Source: Diatrype stigma (lineage: Eukaryota; Ascomycota; Sordariomycetes; Xylariales; Diatrypaceae). From it: DNA of 64,000 bases. Position numbers and translations under genes: made by a program. Positions 11,414 to 22,979 of the stretch are shown here, in pieces. The stretch is taken from positions 62,001 through 126,000 of the forward strand of contig JAKJXP020000018.1 of NCBI GenBank assembly GCA_022225965.2, read 5' to 3'. Each line of letters starts with the position of its first letter. Positions within the stretch are counted from its first letter, which is position 1. The notes beneath the pieces were generated by a model that saw nothing but the letters and a program-made list of their open reading frames with translations, did no database searches and was not told where the DNA came from.

Positions 11414-12100
11414 TCAGTTATACCATACACTCCATTCAGCTCCAAGGTGACTCCTTGGTAACCGTTCGTCGATTTCGACCCCTACCAGCTTGCGGCGGAA
11501 TTCCGTCAAATACTGATCTGTTACATGTCCACTGAATAAGACGCGCTTGAGGCTTGGGAGCTGCGTCATAAGGTCTGCCATTGGAAGCAAGTCGATGCAG
11601 GACCATTGGTCAATTCTCGTGTCGACATGTAGATGGATGAAGCTGACATTGACTAAGGATGTGAGAGCCTTTTGCACTTCCCCCATCTGTCTCTGTTCAA
11701 TAGTAAGACTACCTCCCAGGATTTCATGGAACATCGATCGGCAGCCGTACACGATGTACAGATCTTGAACCATAGCCGGACTCCATGTGCCAATAGCTCG
11801 AATGTGGTATTTAGAGGGATAGCCGATTAGAATACCGATTATTTTAGGAACACACAGCATTGCGTTCTCGTAAACGATGTTGCGGGCCTCTTCTGCAATT
11901 CGCTTACAAGTTCGGAGCAAGGCAGGGAAGATACTGAACTTCGGCCGATGACTTCGATGTCGCCAGTTCCCATTAGTAAAAATGCGGACATTCTTGGCTG
12001 CATCGGTCATATAGTGGAACCCGCAATATCGATATATATACACTCGTATCTCCGGAGGCAAACGAGTCAAGAAGGGGGATTGCGACTGTAAGTCGTACAT
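11414..12100 (-). CDS. F-box-like/fungal 'PEIR' family protein, 228 aa
   Basis: A single-exon frame starts at ATG 12100. It begins with the hallmark FLTRLPPEIRVYIYRYC (about residues 10-26), a short F-box-like helix found at the N-terminus of many fungal-specific hypothetical proteins. The pattern SIFPALLRTCKRIAEEARNI follows (about 55-75), where such proteins usually read 'LLxTCRxIxxEA'. The rest has alternating hydrophobic segments (SFIHLHVD, LKRVLFSGHV) compatible with a degenerate leucine-rich or beta structure. Molecular function is unknown; F-box proteins usually recruit substrates to SCF ubiquitin ligases, but that is only an inference here. No intron is needed. Confidence 0.65.
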   Translation of the reverse strand: MYDLQSQSPFLTRLPPEIRVYIYRYCGFHYMTDAAKNVRIFTNGNWRHRSHRPKFSIFPALLRTCKRIAEEARNIVYENAMLCVPKIIGILIGYPSKYHIRAIGTWSPAMVQDLYIVYGCRSMFHEILGGSLTIEQRQMGEVQKALTSLVNVSFIHLHVDTRIDQWSCIDLLPMADLMTQLPSLKRVLFSGHVTDQYLTEFRRKLVGVEIDERLPRSHLGAEWSVWYN

Positions 12101-12936
12101 GTTTGAGGTATCGCAGGATTGTCGTGATGATGTGTCGAAGGGTAAGTTGACTTAGTCTTTAATCATTTCCAAGAGGTGACATTTATATGAGATTGCCATC
12201 CTTTGATTCCCCAGGCGGCTGCAGGTATCATATTGCATGTACAAGATATGACAGCCTTTCTACCTAAAGGTAGCCTGGAATCTAGGCCTGTTTCCTGAGC
12301 AGCTAGGCTCCCATTGACATCAAAGTTCACTTAGGGATACACATAAAGGAAGCCCCTATTATGGCAAATAGCTATGAGGTGTATAACACTAACGTACCTG
12401 AGACGAAAGTATTATTATTATGGCAGCAAAGCATCCAGAAGGCAAAGGTGAATCACGACTTAGGCTTCGTCGCAGAACGAATGTCTAGAAGGTTTGAGGA
12501 GGTTTTGGTTTTAACCCCGAGCTAGCTACACAACCCCTGAAAGCTGGCTGCTTATATTATCGGCATATACACTGAGGCAAAGTCTTCATTCAGTAACTCA
12601 AACTTGACTCCCCATGTCTCATTGACAGTTGAGTACCATATCAATAACTTTTGCATCCTGGGAAGATTTCCACCCAGCCCAAACCCGTGGTCTCTCGATT
12701 CCAGTAAAACATATCTTACTCAGACGCACACACGCATAACACATACAGATAGCATGTCATAAAATCGACTTTTCATCCATCCATCCATCCATTCGCTCTT
12801 GATTTTACCTTGGTTGGTATTTGGTATTGATACCATAACCTCCCGTATAACCTACCTACCTACCTATCTATCTATAGGCCCCCATCCTTTCTTTAGACCA
12901 GACAAGCCCAGACCAGACCAAGACCGGATGGATCTT
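12101..12936. other. Intergenic region with simple repeats
   Basis: No gene is seen. It contains a (CATC)n run at 12774-12793 and a mixed CCTA/TCTA tetramer run at 12851-12878, both near the 3' end of the coiled-coil gene, which is transcribed leftwards. Confidence 0.6.
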
Positions 12937-14958
12937 CTAAACCTCGAACACCTCCCCGACGCCGTACGGCCCAGCCCCGCGGCGGATCTCGACGAGGTCG
13001 AGGCGCCAGCCCTCCCAGTTCTTGAGGCCGCGCTTGATGTCGCGGACGCGCTCGAGGCGGCGGCGCGCCTCCTCCTCCTGGGCGCGCCGGAACGCCTCCT
13101 CGTCGAAGTCGAAGTCCTCGTCGTCGTCCAGGAAGCCGTCGTCGTCATCTGCTGCCGCTGTTGTTCCCCTGTTATTGTGACTGTGATTGCGGCTCGCGTC
13201 TGCATCCCCGCCGCCGCCGACGCCGACGCCCGCAAGCGCGTTGATGCCGCTGGCGAAGAACTCGCCGAGGCCCCCTCTGCCGTGACTGCCGCCGGTCGCC
13301 TTCCTGCCACCCGCTGCCTGAGGGGAGGCCAGGCCGCCGCCCAGGTCGATGTTGGTGAAGCCGGGGCTGGTGGGGTCGCCCTCGGCGCCTTCGGCCTCCA
13401 TGTCCTTGCGCCGCTGGTGCCAGATGCCGCGGCGCAGGTCGTAGACCTCGGACTCGAGGTCGCGGATCTTCTTGCTCATGCGGGCGCGCTCCTCGTCCTC
13501 GAGCTTGCCGACGCTATCATCATAATCATCATCATCATCATCATCATCGTCTTCGTTTTCATCATCGTCCTTCTTCTCAGCATCCTTGTCGTTCTCGTGT
13601 CCCTCCTTCTTCTCGTCGCTTCCCGTCTTCTTATTGTCCTTCTTTCCTCCTCGCCGGAGAAGCCGGGCGTTCTCGGCGCGGGCTTCGCGGGCGTCCTGCT
13701 CGGCGCGCTCCTTCTCGCGGCGCAAGGCCTGGGCGCGGGCGTCGTGCTCCTTGTGCAGGGTGGTAAGGGCGGCGACCTTCTTCTCGACGGCGTCGGCGCG
13801 CTTCTCGAGCTCGGCCTTCTCGGCGCGGAGCTGCTCGGCCTCGCGCTCGAGGGCGCGCGCCTGGGTCTCGGCGCTGGTGCGCGCGCTCCCCTCCTTCACG
13901 GCCCTCTCCGTCGCGCGCTCCAGGTTGCGCTTGACGTCGCCGAGCTCACGCTGCGCTTTCATGGCGGACTGCTCGACGCGCGCTAGCTTCTCCTCCAGCG
14001 CCGCGATCTGCTCCTTGTCCGTGCCCCCAGCCGACGCCTGCCGCTCCGCCTGCGCCCGCAATCGCGAGATCTCCAGCTCCATCGTCTCGATCGTCGCCGC
14101 CTTCGATGCTAGCTGTGCCTGCAGCTCTTCTGCTGCTGCTGGCGCCGCGCCCGTCGCGACCGATGGCGAGGAGGCGTGGCGCCGTGAGGAGGCGGCCGAC
14201 TGGAGTTGGGCGTTCTGCCGTTCTAGGGCTGCGAGCTGGGATTTCTGTTACAGAAGAAGAAAATTAGTCGCGTTGGACTGGGCAGACTGGAATGCAGGGA
14301 TATAGTTGCTTTCTCATACCAGTTTCTCAACCTCACTGTCAGAGCCGCCGGCCTTCTTTCCATCCCCGTCCGCCTCTCGCAGCTCGGCCAGTTCCTCTTC
14401 GGCTTTCCTCCATTGCTTTTCTGCATCGGTCGCCTCTTTCGCCAGGCGCTTGTTCTCCTTTTCCAAATCTTCAATGCGGGCCACCTGTTTGCGATAGATT
14501 TCGGGTGCCGTTTCGCCTTCGGAAGTCGGGGCAAACCCGGTTGGCGAGACAGTGCCCTGGCGGAAAGAGGAGGAGCGGAGCTTCGACTGCTGCGACAGCG
14601 ACGGCGGCGAGGTCAGTGTAGGCGAAAAGGGCGAGTCCGCCGGATCTTCTACCGCATCTCGGCTTTCTTCTTTTTCTTCTTCCGCCGATGGATCCTCTAC
14701 GGCGGCGCTGGTACTTGCTGCTGGCTCGGGTTCGGCTTCGGCTTCGGGCTCGGTTTTCGAGTCGGTAGGTTCTTCCTTGCTCTCTTTGGCTTCCTTCTTC
14801 CCGGACTTCTTATTCTTCTTCTTCAGTTGCTCGACCTAGAGACCGGACGGTTAGCTCTTTACGTAGGCAAGATATCAGCCCGATGCTGGTCTGGCTGTGC
14901 GCACCCTCTTCTTGGCCGCGGCGAGCTTCTCGGCTTTCGCTTTCTCCTCGTCGGCCAT
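12937..14958 (-). CDS. Long coiled-coil protein ('M protein repeat'-type), 625 aa
   Basis: Model complement(join(12937..14244,14320..14835,14905..14958)); introns of 75 nt (GTATGA...AACAG) and 69 nt (GTGCGC...TCTAG). Starts MADEEKAKAEKLAAAKKR. Residues 19-70 are Lys/Glu/Ser-rich, then heptad-rich segments (about 115-200 and 240-410) rich in Glu, Ala, Lys, Arg predict extended coiled coil. An Asp/Glu-rich linker is encoded by GAT/GAC runs near 13515-13570. The C-terminus (VRDIKRGLKNWEGWRLDLV, ending GVGEVFEV) is the most conserved-looking part. It resembles fungal proteins annotated as M-protein-repeat or golgin/tether-like; a vesicle tether or cytoskeletal role is possible but not shown. A 395-codon frame on the opposite strand is a shadow of its GC-rich codon use. 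Confidence 0.8.
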
Positions 14959-15549
14959 TGTATAAGTGCTAGCTATTCAGAAGAAATAGCTGGCTTGGAA
15001 CAGATCGACCAGTCTCTCGATCGCAAATCTTTCCCTGATGCAGGATGGGAGGTTTTGTCGTCGTTGGTTAGATAGAAGATTATTGTTATCTGGCCTGCAG
15101 CTAGTTCAGCCCTTCGAGGTTGAGTGCCAGTGCGGGATGACAGGAGATCGATGACAGTGTGTCCAGAAACGTCAATGAAGCAACCTTTGGCTTGGCTGCT
15201 GTCCTTGGCTGCTGTCTAACCCAACACGCCCTAGCAGCCTGCAGCCCCCCGTTGTAGTACAATAGCTCTGTAGGGATGTGGGTCAGAGTGAGGACGTCAC
15301 ACCACTAACACCACTACAGGGGCTGCAGGGGTAACTAACCTTTCAACCCCCCATTGTGAGATAGGCCTACTTCGTACATACGGGTGTAGAGATAGCTTAA
15401 GATGTAGTAGAAAGAGCTGCTGGGAGGCAGTATTTGATTTGTAGGCACTTATGAATATTCTCCCAGTTCTAAAGGAGAGGTTATAATCGATCTTCTACCC
15501 ACTGATTTATTCCAATTGTTGAAATTTTTGACCGAACTCCAAGGGCTTC
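14959..15549. other. Divergent intergenic region, coiled-coil gene and HAD gene
   Basis: This 591-bp space separates two divergently transcribed genes and must hold both promoters. It carries a direct repeat CTTGGCTGCTGTC (twice, near 15190-15215) and an imperfect inverted repeat (15239-15328). No gene is seen. Confidence 0.6.
15239..15328. repeat. Imperfect inverted repeat, CTGCAGCCCC...GGGGCTGCAG
   Basis: The left arm, CTGCAGCCCCCCGTTGTAGT, and the right arm, ACTACAGGGGCTGCAG, are reverse complements apart from a few extra bases in the left arm. The arms are separated by about 54 bases. It could be a small non-autonomous element or a chance hairpin. Confidence 0.5.
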
Positions 15550-17095
15550 ATGCGGCGGTTCCTCTCTACAATGACTCGAGCTACCCCTCCGAGACGATTT
15601 GCTCCTTTGAAGGAGTCATCGTCACTACCAGGATCGGCGAACAACAGCGGCCTGCCTCGGTTGCAAGGAATCGTGTTCGACGTGGATGGCACACTATGGT
15701 GAGTTGGGGACAGGAACTTACTTGGCCTATATAATTCTTCTATATGCTTGGCGAGGCTTGAACCGTTCGTCTGTTACACGGAACGCGGGCGTTGATCTTG
15801 GCCCCAGCGACGAAGGCGCAAATATGGGGTTTATGTTCGCAGCAGCACGAGAAGGCAAAAGTGAAGTGTTATTAGTGAATCGAAGTTCGAAACCTGGCGT
15901 ACCGTGTAGTAGAAACAAGCTGCGGAATCACTTTAGCCATGAGCTTTAGTTGCACAGATGCTTGCCTCCATTTCTAGTTATTACACTGCCGCTTACCGTG
16001 AAATCTACCGCGATCACCTGCTAACTCCACCTCACAGCGAACCGCAGAACCACATGTTCGCTGAGATGCGCGCGGCGCTGGGCATCCCGAAAAGCGTCGA
16101 TATCCTTGAGCACGTGTACGGCCTGCCGACTGCCGAGGCGCAAGAGGCAGGCATGAAGGCAATCCGGGACATCGAAAGTCGGAACATGGTAATTCAGCCC
16201 CTTGACATACCAACTCTGATCCCCCCCAACTCCTATAATGAGCAGTGTATCTATTATGAGTACTGGGTTCCATGAACAAACATGAAGAACCCATCTTGCT
16301 CCTGGATTTGTGACGTATGACCAGATGTCATTTTGATAGCCACGCAGCGAACTCCCTTCATCTATTGGTTATCACTCATTCCCTCCCTACCTTGTAATAA
16401 GGAAAAGTAAAAATGAAAACAAAACATGAAAAACAGCAACTAACACCACGGAACCCCCCGCACCCCCCAAAACCTTACAGGTAGCCCAAGTAGCACAGCC
16501 CGGCCTCGCCACGCTGATGTCCTACCTCGACGGCCGCGGCGTCCGCAAGGCCATCTGCACGCGCAACTTCCAGGCGCCCGTGGCGCACCTGCTGGCCAAG
16601 TTCCTGGCCGGCAGCGTCTTCGAGCCGGTGGTGACGCGCGACTTCCGCCCGCCGAAGCCCGACCCCGCCGGCATCCTGCACATCGCGCGCAGCTGGGGGC
16701 TCGTGCGGAAGCTGGGTGCCGGAGGAGATGGGGAGCAGCTGGTCCGGGCCGCGCACCAGGGCTCGGAGGAGGAGATTAGGGGCGCGCTGGGGACTGCTAC
16801 TGCTACGACGACGAAAACGAAAGAGAATGGGAATGGAGGAGAGGAAGGGGAGGGAGAGGAAGTGGAAGTGGAAGTGGGCGACGCGAGCGCCCTGATCATG
16901 GTGGGCGACTCGATCGACGACATGACGGCGGGCCGACGGGCGGGCGCCGCGACCGTGCTGCTCGTCAACGACGCGAACCGCGAGCTCGCCGACCACGCGC
17001 ACACGGATCTCGTGATCGGGCGGCTGGACGAGCTGATCGGCGTGTTGGAGGATGGGTTCGTGGGGAGGGAAAAGGAGAGCGAGATCGATGGCTGA
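15550..17095 (+). CDS. HAD-superfamily hydrolase (phosphatase-like), 304 aa
   Basis: Model join(15550..15698,16038..16188,16481..17095). The two introns are long for this window (339 and 292 nt) but have good signals (GTGAGT with GCTAAC/CACAG; GTAATT with CTTACAG). All four HAD motifs are visible: motif I FDVDGTLC (nucleophile Asp44, acid Asp46), motif II Thr127 in ICTRNF, motif III Lys159 in RPPKPDP, and motif IV GDSIDDM (Asp243, Asp246/247). The helical cap (about 51-110) places it in subclass I, acting on small phosphorylated metabolites; the substrate is unknown. The Arg-rich N-terminus (MRRFLSTMTRATPPRRF) could be a mitochondrial presequence. Residues about 204-234 are a Thr/Lys/Gly/Glu low-complexity insertion encoded by purine repeats between motifs III and IV. 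Confidence 0.9.
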
Positions 17096-17904
17096 TGCTA
17101 TCACGACACTATTGGATGTGAGGTGAGATGCGATGGGCTGTGTAGAGTAGAGGCAACGTATATACATATGATACAATATGATACGATACCACAGGTAACG
17201 TTGTTCAGTGTTGGTACTGTGCATATACCAAAATGCATAAACCTTACAGGTAGACATCAGAGACGGGGTGCAAGGCATGTTCATAGGAAAGCCACATCGC
17301 CAAGGGAAGATATACACCCCCAGGAAATCAATCCAAATATGTAGCAAGTCACAACGGCGCACCAAGCAAAGAGGACAGACGGACGGGCAGCTTGCCCAAA
17401 GACTACAAGACCACGAAGATATTCTGATGACAAAGATCTACTGAGCCGGATCGGATACCTGTGATCTACATGAGCCATATCCCAGTTGCCTCCTCCCCTC
17501 CACAGCCGACACGACATGTACATGAAGCAGATAGTTCCACTTTCCTGCAAGTTTCTCCCTCCCCGTAGAGATGATGCCCTCTTTGTCTGGAGGGCTACGC
17601 ACTGTTTCGTCCCAAGAAGAACAAAAAGAAAGAAAAGATCAGCCCATTGTAGCAGCGTAGGCTATACCTCCCTCCCTACGCTGATGCTCCGACGCATCCC
17701 CTGGCGACAGGGTAGGCCGGAAAGATGAAGAATCCCAAGCTGCTCTACGCCAATCCGTGTATTTACTGGTAAGACCCATGCTCGTGTGTAGCGTGCATTT
17801 GACAGAAGGGATATTGTTTTATTTTTTTTGCGTCGTAGACTGAAGAGGTGAGCATAACAGGACAGTTTTGGGCGACCTTATTCGGAGAACAGCACATCTA
17901 CCAC
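17096..17904. other. Intergenic region between convergent genes
   Basis: The HAD gene ends at the left and the MAPKK gene ends at the right, so this is shared 3' flanking sequence. No gene, clear repeat or RNA is recognised. Confidence 0.55.
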
Positions 17905-19689
17905 TCATCTAGGTGGTGGATACCCTACATTCCCATAGCCACCATTGGTGGGCGGCAAGAATGCCTGCCGGCGACTGTCTCTTCGTGGGTCATCGGGAGT
18001 CGATTTCCTCGGCGGCGCTGGGGGTAGTGATCCTGCTGGAGGAGCTGGGCGGACTGGCAAGGCGAATGTTGACCCAGACGCGCCAGAAGGATGCGAAAGA
18101 TCAGGCGTCGAAGCCTTCGGGACCGAGCCTGCTGTAGCAGCTCTTTGGCCCATTCCAGGGTGTATGTTGCTAGAGCCAGCAGGACGACCAATACTCCCGT
18201 GACCGCTGTGGCCGCCATGGCTGCCATGGCCGCCATTGCGCGTGGGTGAGCGGTTCTGTGAATGTGTATTATGATGGTCTCTTGGTGCAGAAACCGTGCC
18301 CACGATAGGTATCTCGCCAGATGTAGGTGTGTAGGCGTTATTGCCGTCACTAGTGGAATCGGTCGATCTCAGTAGCTCTTGAGTTGATGGTGATAGTTGC
18401 GGTGCTAAGTGCGATTTGCGGTTATCGCGCTCCATCATTCCCACTGCCCATGCTCTAAGGTCCACGGGTGTTCGCTTAGCTGCTTGTACGAAAGGGTCGT
18501 TGTCCTAGTAATGGTTAGCATATCTCCTTGACATAGAACTGCGCGATGTCTGCTTACAAATAGCTCCTGGGGCGTTGGCCGCTCGTCAGGCACCTTTGAC
18601 AAGCACTTTTGAACCATATCTTCTAAGATGGAAGGGAAAGCATCGCTCTTGGGCAATCTTGGCGCAGGTTCATGGACGATCTGCTGGAGAAGATCGAGGA
18701 TACCGGCAGGCGCGCCATCGCCGTCGGACAACTGCTCGCTTGTGGCGAAGGGAAACTTGCCAATAGCTAGTTCCATTATCGAGAGACCGAAACTCCACAC
18801 ATCTGACTTGACTGTGTACTTCTCGCCCTGGATGCGCTCTGGTGCCATATATGTCGATGTACCGACAAATGTATCGGCGATCGAGTTGACAAGCTCGCCT
18901 GATACTCCGAAATCGCACAGCTTGATATGGCCTTTCGAATTTGTAAGAATGTTGGAGGGCTTGATGTCTCGATGCATTATGTGCAATTTGGAGTAGAGGT
19001 AAGTTAGACCACCAAGTGTAGCTTCTGCGATTTTGCCCAGCACATCCACACGGATGGGGCCAAACACTCGTGATACCCTGTCAAGCGACCTGTAATCCTC
19101 TTGTTAAATTCGTACCTCCCGCTTGGTCGCTCTCTTACTCACCCAACATCCATATACTCCATACACATTATGACGTCGTTATGTTCGTTGAGAAAAGCTC
19201 CGTAGAAGGTAACAATGTAGTCGGAATGGCAGCCATGCATAATCTGGAGCTCTCGTACGATTCGTTTTCGTAGCTCCTTCTTCGCCTCGACGTGTATAAC
19301 CTGACCCCCAGCCATGTTAGTCTCGGTCTTCATGATGGGAGTGGAACATATCGTGACTTCGCGCCCAGAAGTATGCTGAATCAGAGAAGACAAACCTTCC
19401 GCGCCATCGTTGTGCCTGTAGGCAAGTGTTTGACCTTGCTAACGGTTCCTCCATTTCCTGAGCCCAGCTCTTTCACAATTTCGAGATCGTCTTGCCTCAG
19501 ATCCAGATTGAACTCGATTCCAATTTCTAGCTGGGCCTCCTGTCCAGCTTCTTCGGCCCGTGAGCCTCCAGCACCCCAGCCTGCTTTCTGATCCCCGTTA
19601 CCAGATGACGACTTAGGCGCTGCAGGTGTGAGAGCCAGACCTTTGACGTTCTTGCGCTTCATAGAGCGCGGGGCGAATGAGTCGCTCAT
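17905..19689 (-). CDS. STE7: MAP kinase kinase of the pheromone/filamentation pathway (Ste7/MEK2/Mst7 class), 527 aa
   Basis: Model complement(join(17905..18504,18558..19089,19143..19300,19396..19689)); introns of 53, 53 and 95 nt with canonical ends. This dual-specificity kinase would phosphorylate the Fus3/Kss1-type MAPK that controls mating, hyphal fusion and, in pathogens, infection structures. Visible features are a basic plus LxL N-terminal docking motif ([10 protein letters not shown], 11-20), Gly loop [13 protein letters not shown]-binding Lys98, HRDIKPSN (Asp192), DFG (210-212), activation-loop Ser220 and Thr224 in [17 protein letters not shown], and [12 protein letters not shown] after the kinase core. 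The sequence closely matches the Neurospora mek-2/Magnaporthe Mst7 type rather than the Pbs2 or Mkk1 types. The last 150 residues are a disordered His/Gly/Ser/Pro-rich tail (repeats of GGHGSHGGH type). The start context is CACCATGA. Confidence 0.93.
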
Positions 19690-19699
19690 GGTGGGCGGT

Positions 19700-19740
19700 T
19701 CTAGGCGGTATCTAGGCGGTATCTAGGTAGGCGGTATATA
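19700..19740. repeat. Tandem TCTAGGCGGTA-type repeat in the MAPKK promoter
   Basis: Three to four imperfect copies of an 11-bp unit (TCTAGGCGGTA) lie only 11-50 bp upstream of the MAPKK start codon, so they fall in the 5' leader or core promoter. A regulatory role is possible but not shown. Confidence 0.75.
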
Positions 19741-20210
19741 TCGATTCTACCTTACGCCTTGACTCGGTGCAGGGCCGGGTGTCAGGCGGCGTTGTCGGGG
19801 AGGCGCGCTTAACCGTGATTGAGTTTCCGTCTTCTCCGTTTCGGGGTTGACTTAAAGTTTCGGCGGCGGGAAGCAGCTGAATTAGAGCAACAGCACGACT
19901 ATAACCAGTTACAAATAGGCCAGAGCAGTCCGCTGCATCCCTACTGCGAAATGATACTTGACGATATTCGAGCTTCGAACGGACGGAGCCCCTCGCAGGA
20001 TGTCAGATTCACACCCTGCAGTTTACAAGCGAATAGGATATCAATCCCGAGTTGCCTGTAGACGAGTTGGAGATGGAGATTGGGTGGCGAAAGGTCCTGT
20101 ACCTCTGCCTTACAGCAACTAAAAAGACCCTCGAAGGCTGTGACTGGATTGAAACCCGGCTGCTTCCTGCTGTGACACACCAAGAAAGAACTTGCTGAGG
20201 GATGGCTGAC

Positions 20211-20243
20211 GGCGGAAGGCGGAAGGCGGATGGCGGATGGCGG
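20211..20243. repeat. Tandem GGCGGAA/GGCGGAT heptamer repeat
   Basis: Five imperfect copies of a 7-bp unit lie head to tail. It is a simple minisatellite in intergenic DNA. Confidence 0.8.
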
Positions 20244-22715
20244 TAGGGAGACGTTTACGTTAATACGTTGTGACCTGAGAGAGGGGGGATGCAAATGGTG
20301 GGACCTCGCGGAGCTCGGGTCCTTGTCGGTCTGGGCGGTTCTTTTTTTGGTGTTATTTGGGTGCTTAAGTAGTTTTGGGGCGGTTTTGGGTTGGATTTGG
20401 CTGTTTGGGTGCCAACGAGGTAAGAGAAGAGAGCGGTGTCTAGTAGTCGTAGGTGTAGGTGTAGGTGAGTTTTAATAGTGACTGGAGGAGGAATTCATAG
20501 ATCCCTAGGCAGTCCAGGTAGTTAGAAGATAGATGAACCGAATTCTCCTTTCAACCCAAATCCCAACTTGTTACAGTCCAGTGTCCCCGCTTGGCTTAAA
20601 GGCGGGTTGTGCAAGGTGCAAGGGTGCTGTAACGTAAGTGCTGGGTAGTGCTGGGTAGTGCTGCTATGTACCTAACTAATATTGCGAGCGTGCGAGCGTA
20701 GCAGGTGGACCCCTGGGCCCTTGGGGGCTTATTCAGGACTCAGGAGTGTTCAACTTACAACAAGCCCGAGGACAAAAGACCAACCTTGAAGAGTTACAAA
20801 CAAGAGATCTCACAAACAAAGCGGAAATGAGAGGACAGCAGTCAGAGACTCAGACGTGATGCTACTGGATGCGTGAGAGAAGCATGCAGGTAAGTATTTA
20901 GGCATGTAAGGATGTAGGCCAAGAAGGTAGCATTGGAATTCAATATTGCGTTGGGTGTACCTAATATAGTAGGCAATCTGTAGGCAATCTGCAGGAGTCA
21001 GGGTGATTCGGTAATGCACAATACAATAGTTGTGTAGCGAACCACACCTGTGTAGTAGATTATGTAGGATTCCTGAGCTATTACGAAGTATGTTGGCGAT
21101 TGGTAAAAGTATAGCAGCTAGGTATTCAGTAGTACTACATAGTCAAGTACTAGCCAGGCAGCTTGTAAAAGAGTGTGGCAGTCTACTTGGCCCTATCCAA
21201 GCCCGTCACGACACCTGATGATGCCATTCCAAGGCTTCGAGCTAGCCAAGATCCGACGATATTACACATCCAGGTCGGCATAGCTATTCTGTGAGTTCTG
21301 TTACTTGCCACAAAGATTGTCATGAGGTTTTTGTATGTAGGTAATATCTGAGACGCCCATATCCTCACCAGGCGTTTACAGCAGTGATATGACTGGATGT
21401 CTATGGGCCAGTGAACTCCTTTTCCAGTCCTTGCGATGCTTCTTAACTTGTGTCCACTAATAGTATCAATTGCTAAAACACCGTGACCACATAGTCAGAA
21501 AGTGGGGAGGAACTTTCTGAATTGGCCTTTCATTGCTTCAACACTGCAATGGACTTGTGCAATAGGTGCCGAAAGGGTAGAGGATCGTCCTTGTGGTCAG
21601 ACATTTTGTACTACAAGACCCTATTGGCCCCTCAACAGCAAATTGTCATCGTTTATCATTGTATGCATGAGCAAATCATGCGTACATATTGCCCCAAGGA
21701 ATGTTTAAACAGGTAGAAGTGAACGTGTGGCAAGTATGAATTATTTGTTCTATCAGATAGGTATCCAAGCGGCAAGCAGTCAAGATAGGAGCCGGGTCTT
21801 GAGTCTGATCTCGCTGAGAAATAACCATCTAGGGTAACCTGCTAAGTGATAAGATCTAGAACCATGTGTGTTGAGTTGACAGAAGTTTACTAGAGCCTCA
21901 AGTCTTTGAGTTTCAGATTGTTTCTGAAGCGGAAGGTCGGATCCTGGTGTGCCCAGCAACCCCCTCCCCCTTTTCGGACCGCGCCTAGGTGAACTTTATA
22001 ATATGACACGATGTCTCTAGACCTGGTTCTAGTATCATGGCTTTGGCCATCTATTCCATGCACTGGTGCGGGAGCTAATGCAACCCGGCCTGCCAGCTTC
22101 TTTGCGCGGGACTAAACCTTTGTTTGATGTACTTCGGTTGAGAGGCATTCTCGGGATCCTATCTTGAGCACCATTTAATATTGGATTCCACGCATATCGA
22201 AAACCATCCAATACCGCAACAAATAATACTATGTGATCTTAGACGTAGTTTAGATATAACCTCCACTGATTGACTTATGAGGTCCAACAGGCAATTCAGC
22301 AAACAATACGACCCGACGAAATTTCTTCCGATACTCAATCTGAGCTGCTGAAGTAAGTAAGCATGACTGAAAACCATAGAAACACATATCTCGTGTCTAT
22401 CCCTATAACTAATAGGCACTCAGTTTGCAATCATGTAGCCACCTGTAACCTAAGTTACTTGCCGAAGCAGCCTGCTGCCCGCGATGTTTTTTGGTCTGCC
22501 CCGCGCTTTGAACCCCACCCCGCCATTCCTCCGATCTCCGAGCAGGCGGCAGGACGGGACCACGGGACTTTGAAACCCCCATTTTTCTGTGCTTTGGCAG
22601 TAAGGCTGGTGCATCTGCTAAGCCACTAATCGCTCAATACAGAACCTTAGACTACCTATGTGGCTTATAAGGATATGTAGCTCCCCGAGCACGACCTACT
22701 CAGCTAGCGTACCTA

Positions 22716-22802
22716 CCCGTTGGTCCATGCGGAAAATGAATACCCTAAGCAGAGCTTAGTTAATCCTTAATGCTATAACCTCCCAAATACTATAACCAAA
22801 CC
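22716..22802 (+). repeat. Left terminal inverted repeat of the DNA transposon
   Basis: This matches the reverse complement of 40317-40403 at 78 of 87 positions with no gap; every mismatch is C/T or A/G. The preceding dinucleotide (22714-22715) is TA. It contains an internal small palindrome (CTAAGCAGAGCTTAG). Confidence 0.95.
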
Positions 22803-22979
22803 ACTTAATTTCTTAACAAACCTCATAATTAACAGAAATTACTTTTATAAATTACTATTTAAAGCTGTCGTAAAAAATCATTATAAAGCGTATAAAGTAT
22901 ATTTAATTAGCAATTAAATAATTAGCAATTAAATAATTAATAATTTTAACGGGCCTTATTAAAAAAAAGTCCTATAATT

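Larger units (their letters stand above)
19690..22715. other. 3-kb intergenic region, no gene recognised
   Basis: The left end is the MAPKK promoter. Beyond it only short frames (up to about 118 codons) without motifs occur. The region carries two small tandem repeats (listed separately), normal GC content and many stops, and ends exactly at the TA next to the transposon island. I see no gene or RNA. Confidence 0.5.

Noticed and set aside
12799..13986. 395-codon open frame on the plus strand
   Set aside because: It is the reverse of the coiled-coil gene; its Leu/Val/Ala-rich, Ile-run translation comes from GAG/GAC/GCG codons of the real minus-strand gene, which has proper splicing and a conserved C-terminus.
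16475..17365. 296-codon minus-strand frame
   Set aside because: It overlaps the HAD catalytic exon and has no domain; HAD motifs III and IV are in the plus-strand frame.
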